From NCBI GenBank assembly GCA_023053575.1, contig JAKZAP010000021.1:2501790-2565789 (forward strand): a stretch of 64,000 bases of DNA, given 5' to 3'. Below are positions 63,843 to 64,000 of the stretch, in pieces. Origin of the DNA: Branchinecta lynchi (lineage: Eukaryota; Arthropoda; Branchiopoda; Anostraca; Branchinectidae). The position numbers were made by a program, and so were the translations under genes. The notes under the pieces were generated by a model that worked only from the letters and a program-made list of their open reading frames with translations, ran no database searches and was not told the DNA's origin. The stretch's first letter is position 1. Each line of letters begins with the position of its first letter.

Positions 63843-64000
63843 CTAAAAAATAAATTAAAAAAATTAAGCTAATTAGGAAAAATAACTGGAAATAAGTGTT
63901 ATTTCAATGCAAATAAGCACATTTGGTCAGCCCAGTTCGCAGAACTTGATAACAGTCCAAACAACAAAGCAACTGACGTAATATATAACTGTAAAAATGA
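63843..64000. other. End of an upstream intron
   Basis: It lies before the acceptor of the first visible exon. No promoter elements are seen; the transcription start is outside the window. Confidence 0.5.

Overview
The window is nuclear DNA of an animal, probably one with a large, transposon-rich genome. It holds one host gene with long introns; everything else recognisable is mobile DNA or its debris. I cannot name the phylum. The host gene is a clear TMEM94 (KIAA0195/ERMA) orthologue, a family found widely in animals. The Gmr1-type LTR element was first described from deuterostomes, which is only a weak hint.

The host gene runs right to left on the minus strand. Fourteen exons between 63842 and 10843 join with consistent GT/AG borders and codon phase. 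They give about 866 residues from the initiator Met (63797) to a donor at 10842. This is roughly the first two thirds of the protein: two N-terminal membrane segments, an A-domain-like part, M3/M4-like segments, a degenerate P-type-ATPase phosphorylation motif and much of the cytoplasmic domain. The C-terminal membrane part and the promoter lie outside the window.

Layout by region. 412-7309: a complete Gmr1-like Ty3/gypsy retrotransposon on the minus strand, with near-identical LTRs, a 5-bp target duplication, pol order PR-IN-RT-RH and an extra ORF after pol. 7464-7704 and 11414-11739: fold-back elements. 8423-9961, 30511-31230, 39141-43350, 53078-53409, 59786-60786 and 61992-62068: copies of repeat family 2, which starts with the palindrome TTTTGGGATCCCAAAA. 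14067-15695, 46955-49252 and 53953-57248: copies of repeat family 1, which starts with a hairpin ATGGCACTTG..CAAGTGCCAT and carries about 281-bp tandem units. 23538-24330, 32714-37440, 39843-42570 and 45600-50930: non-LTR retrotransposons of several clades. 38698-43655 and 55406-56792: two hAT-like elements with perfect 8-bp target duplications. MITEs, LINE 3' tails and a 49-bp minisatellite fill the rest.

Nesting gives a relative history. The 1.4-kb hAT element sits in family 1. A family 1 copy sits in a CR1-like LINE. An RTE-like LINE sits in family 2, inside a 5-kb hAT-like element, inside TMEM94 intron 6.

The most interesting signal is that repeat families 1 and 2, which differ in sequence, share one plan: a palindrome at the left end, a TGTCCGTC block, a GATGAAACTTGG motif, G-rich tandem units, the same palindrome half or whole again near the right end, then 13-14 bases and a terminal CTTGTT. 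Three TMEM94 exons also have a nearby partial copy of one exon edge.
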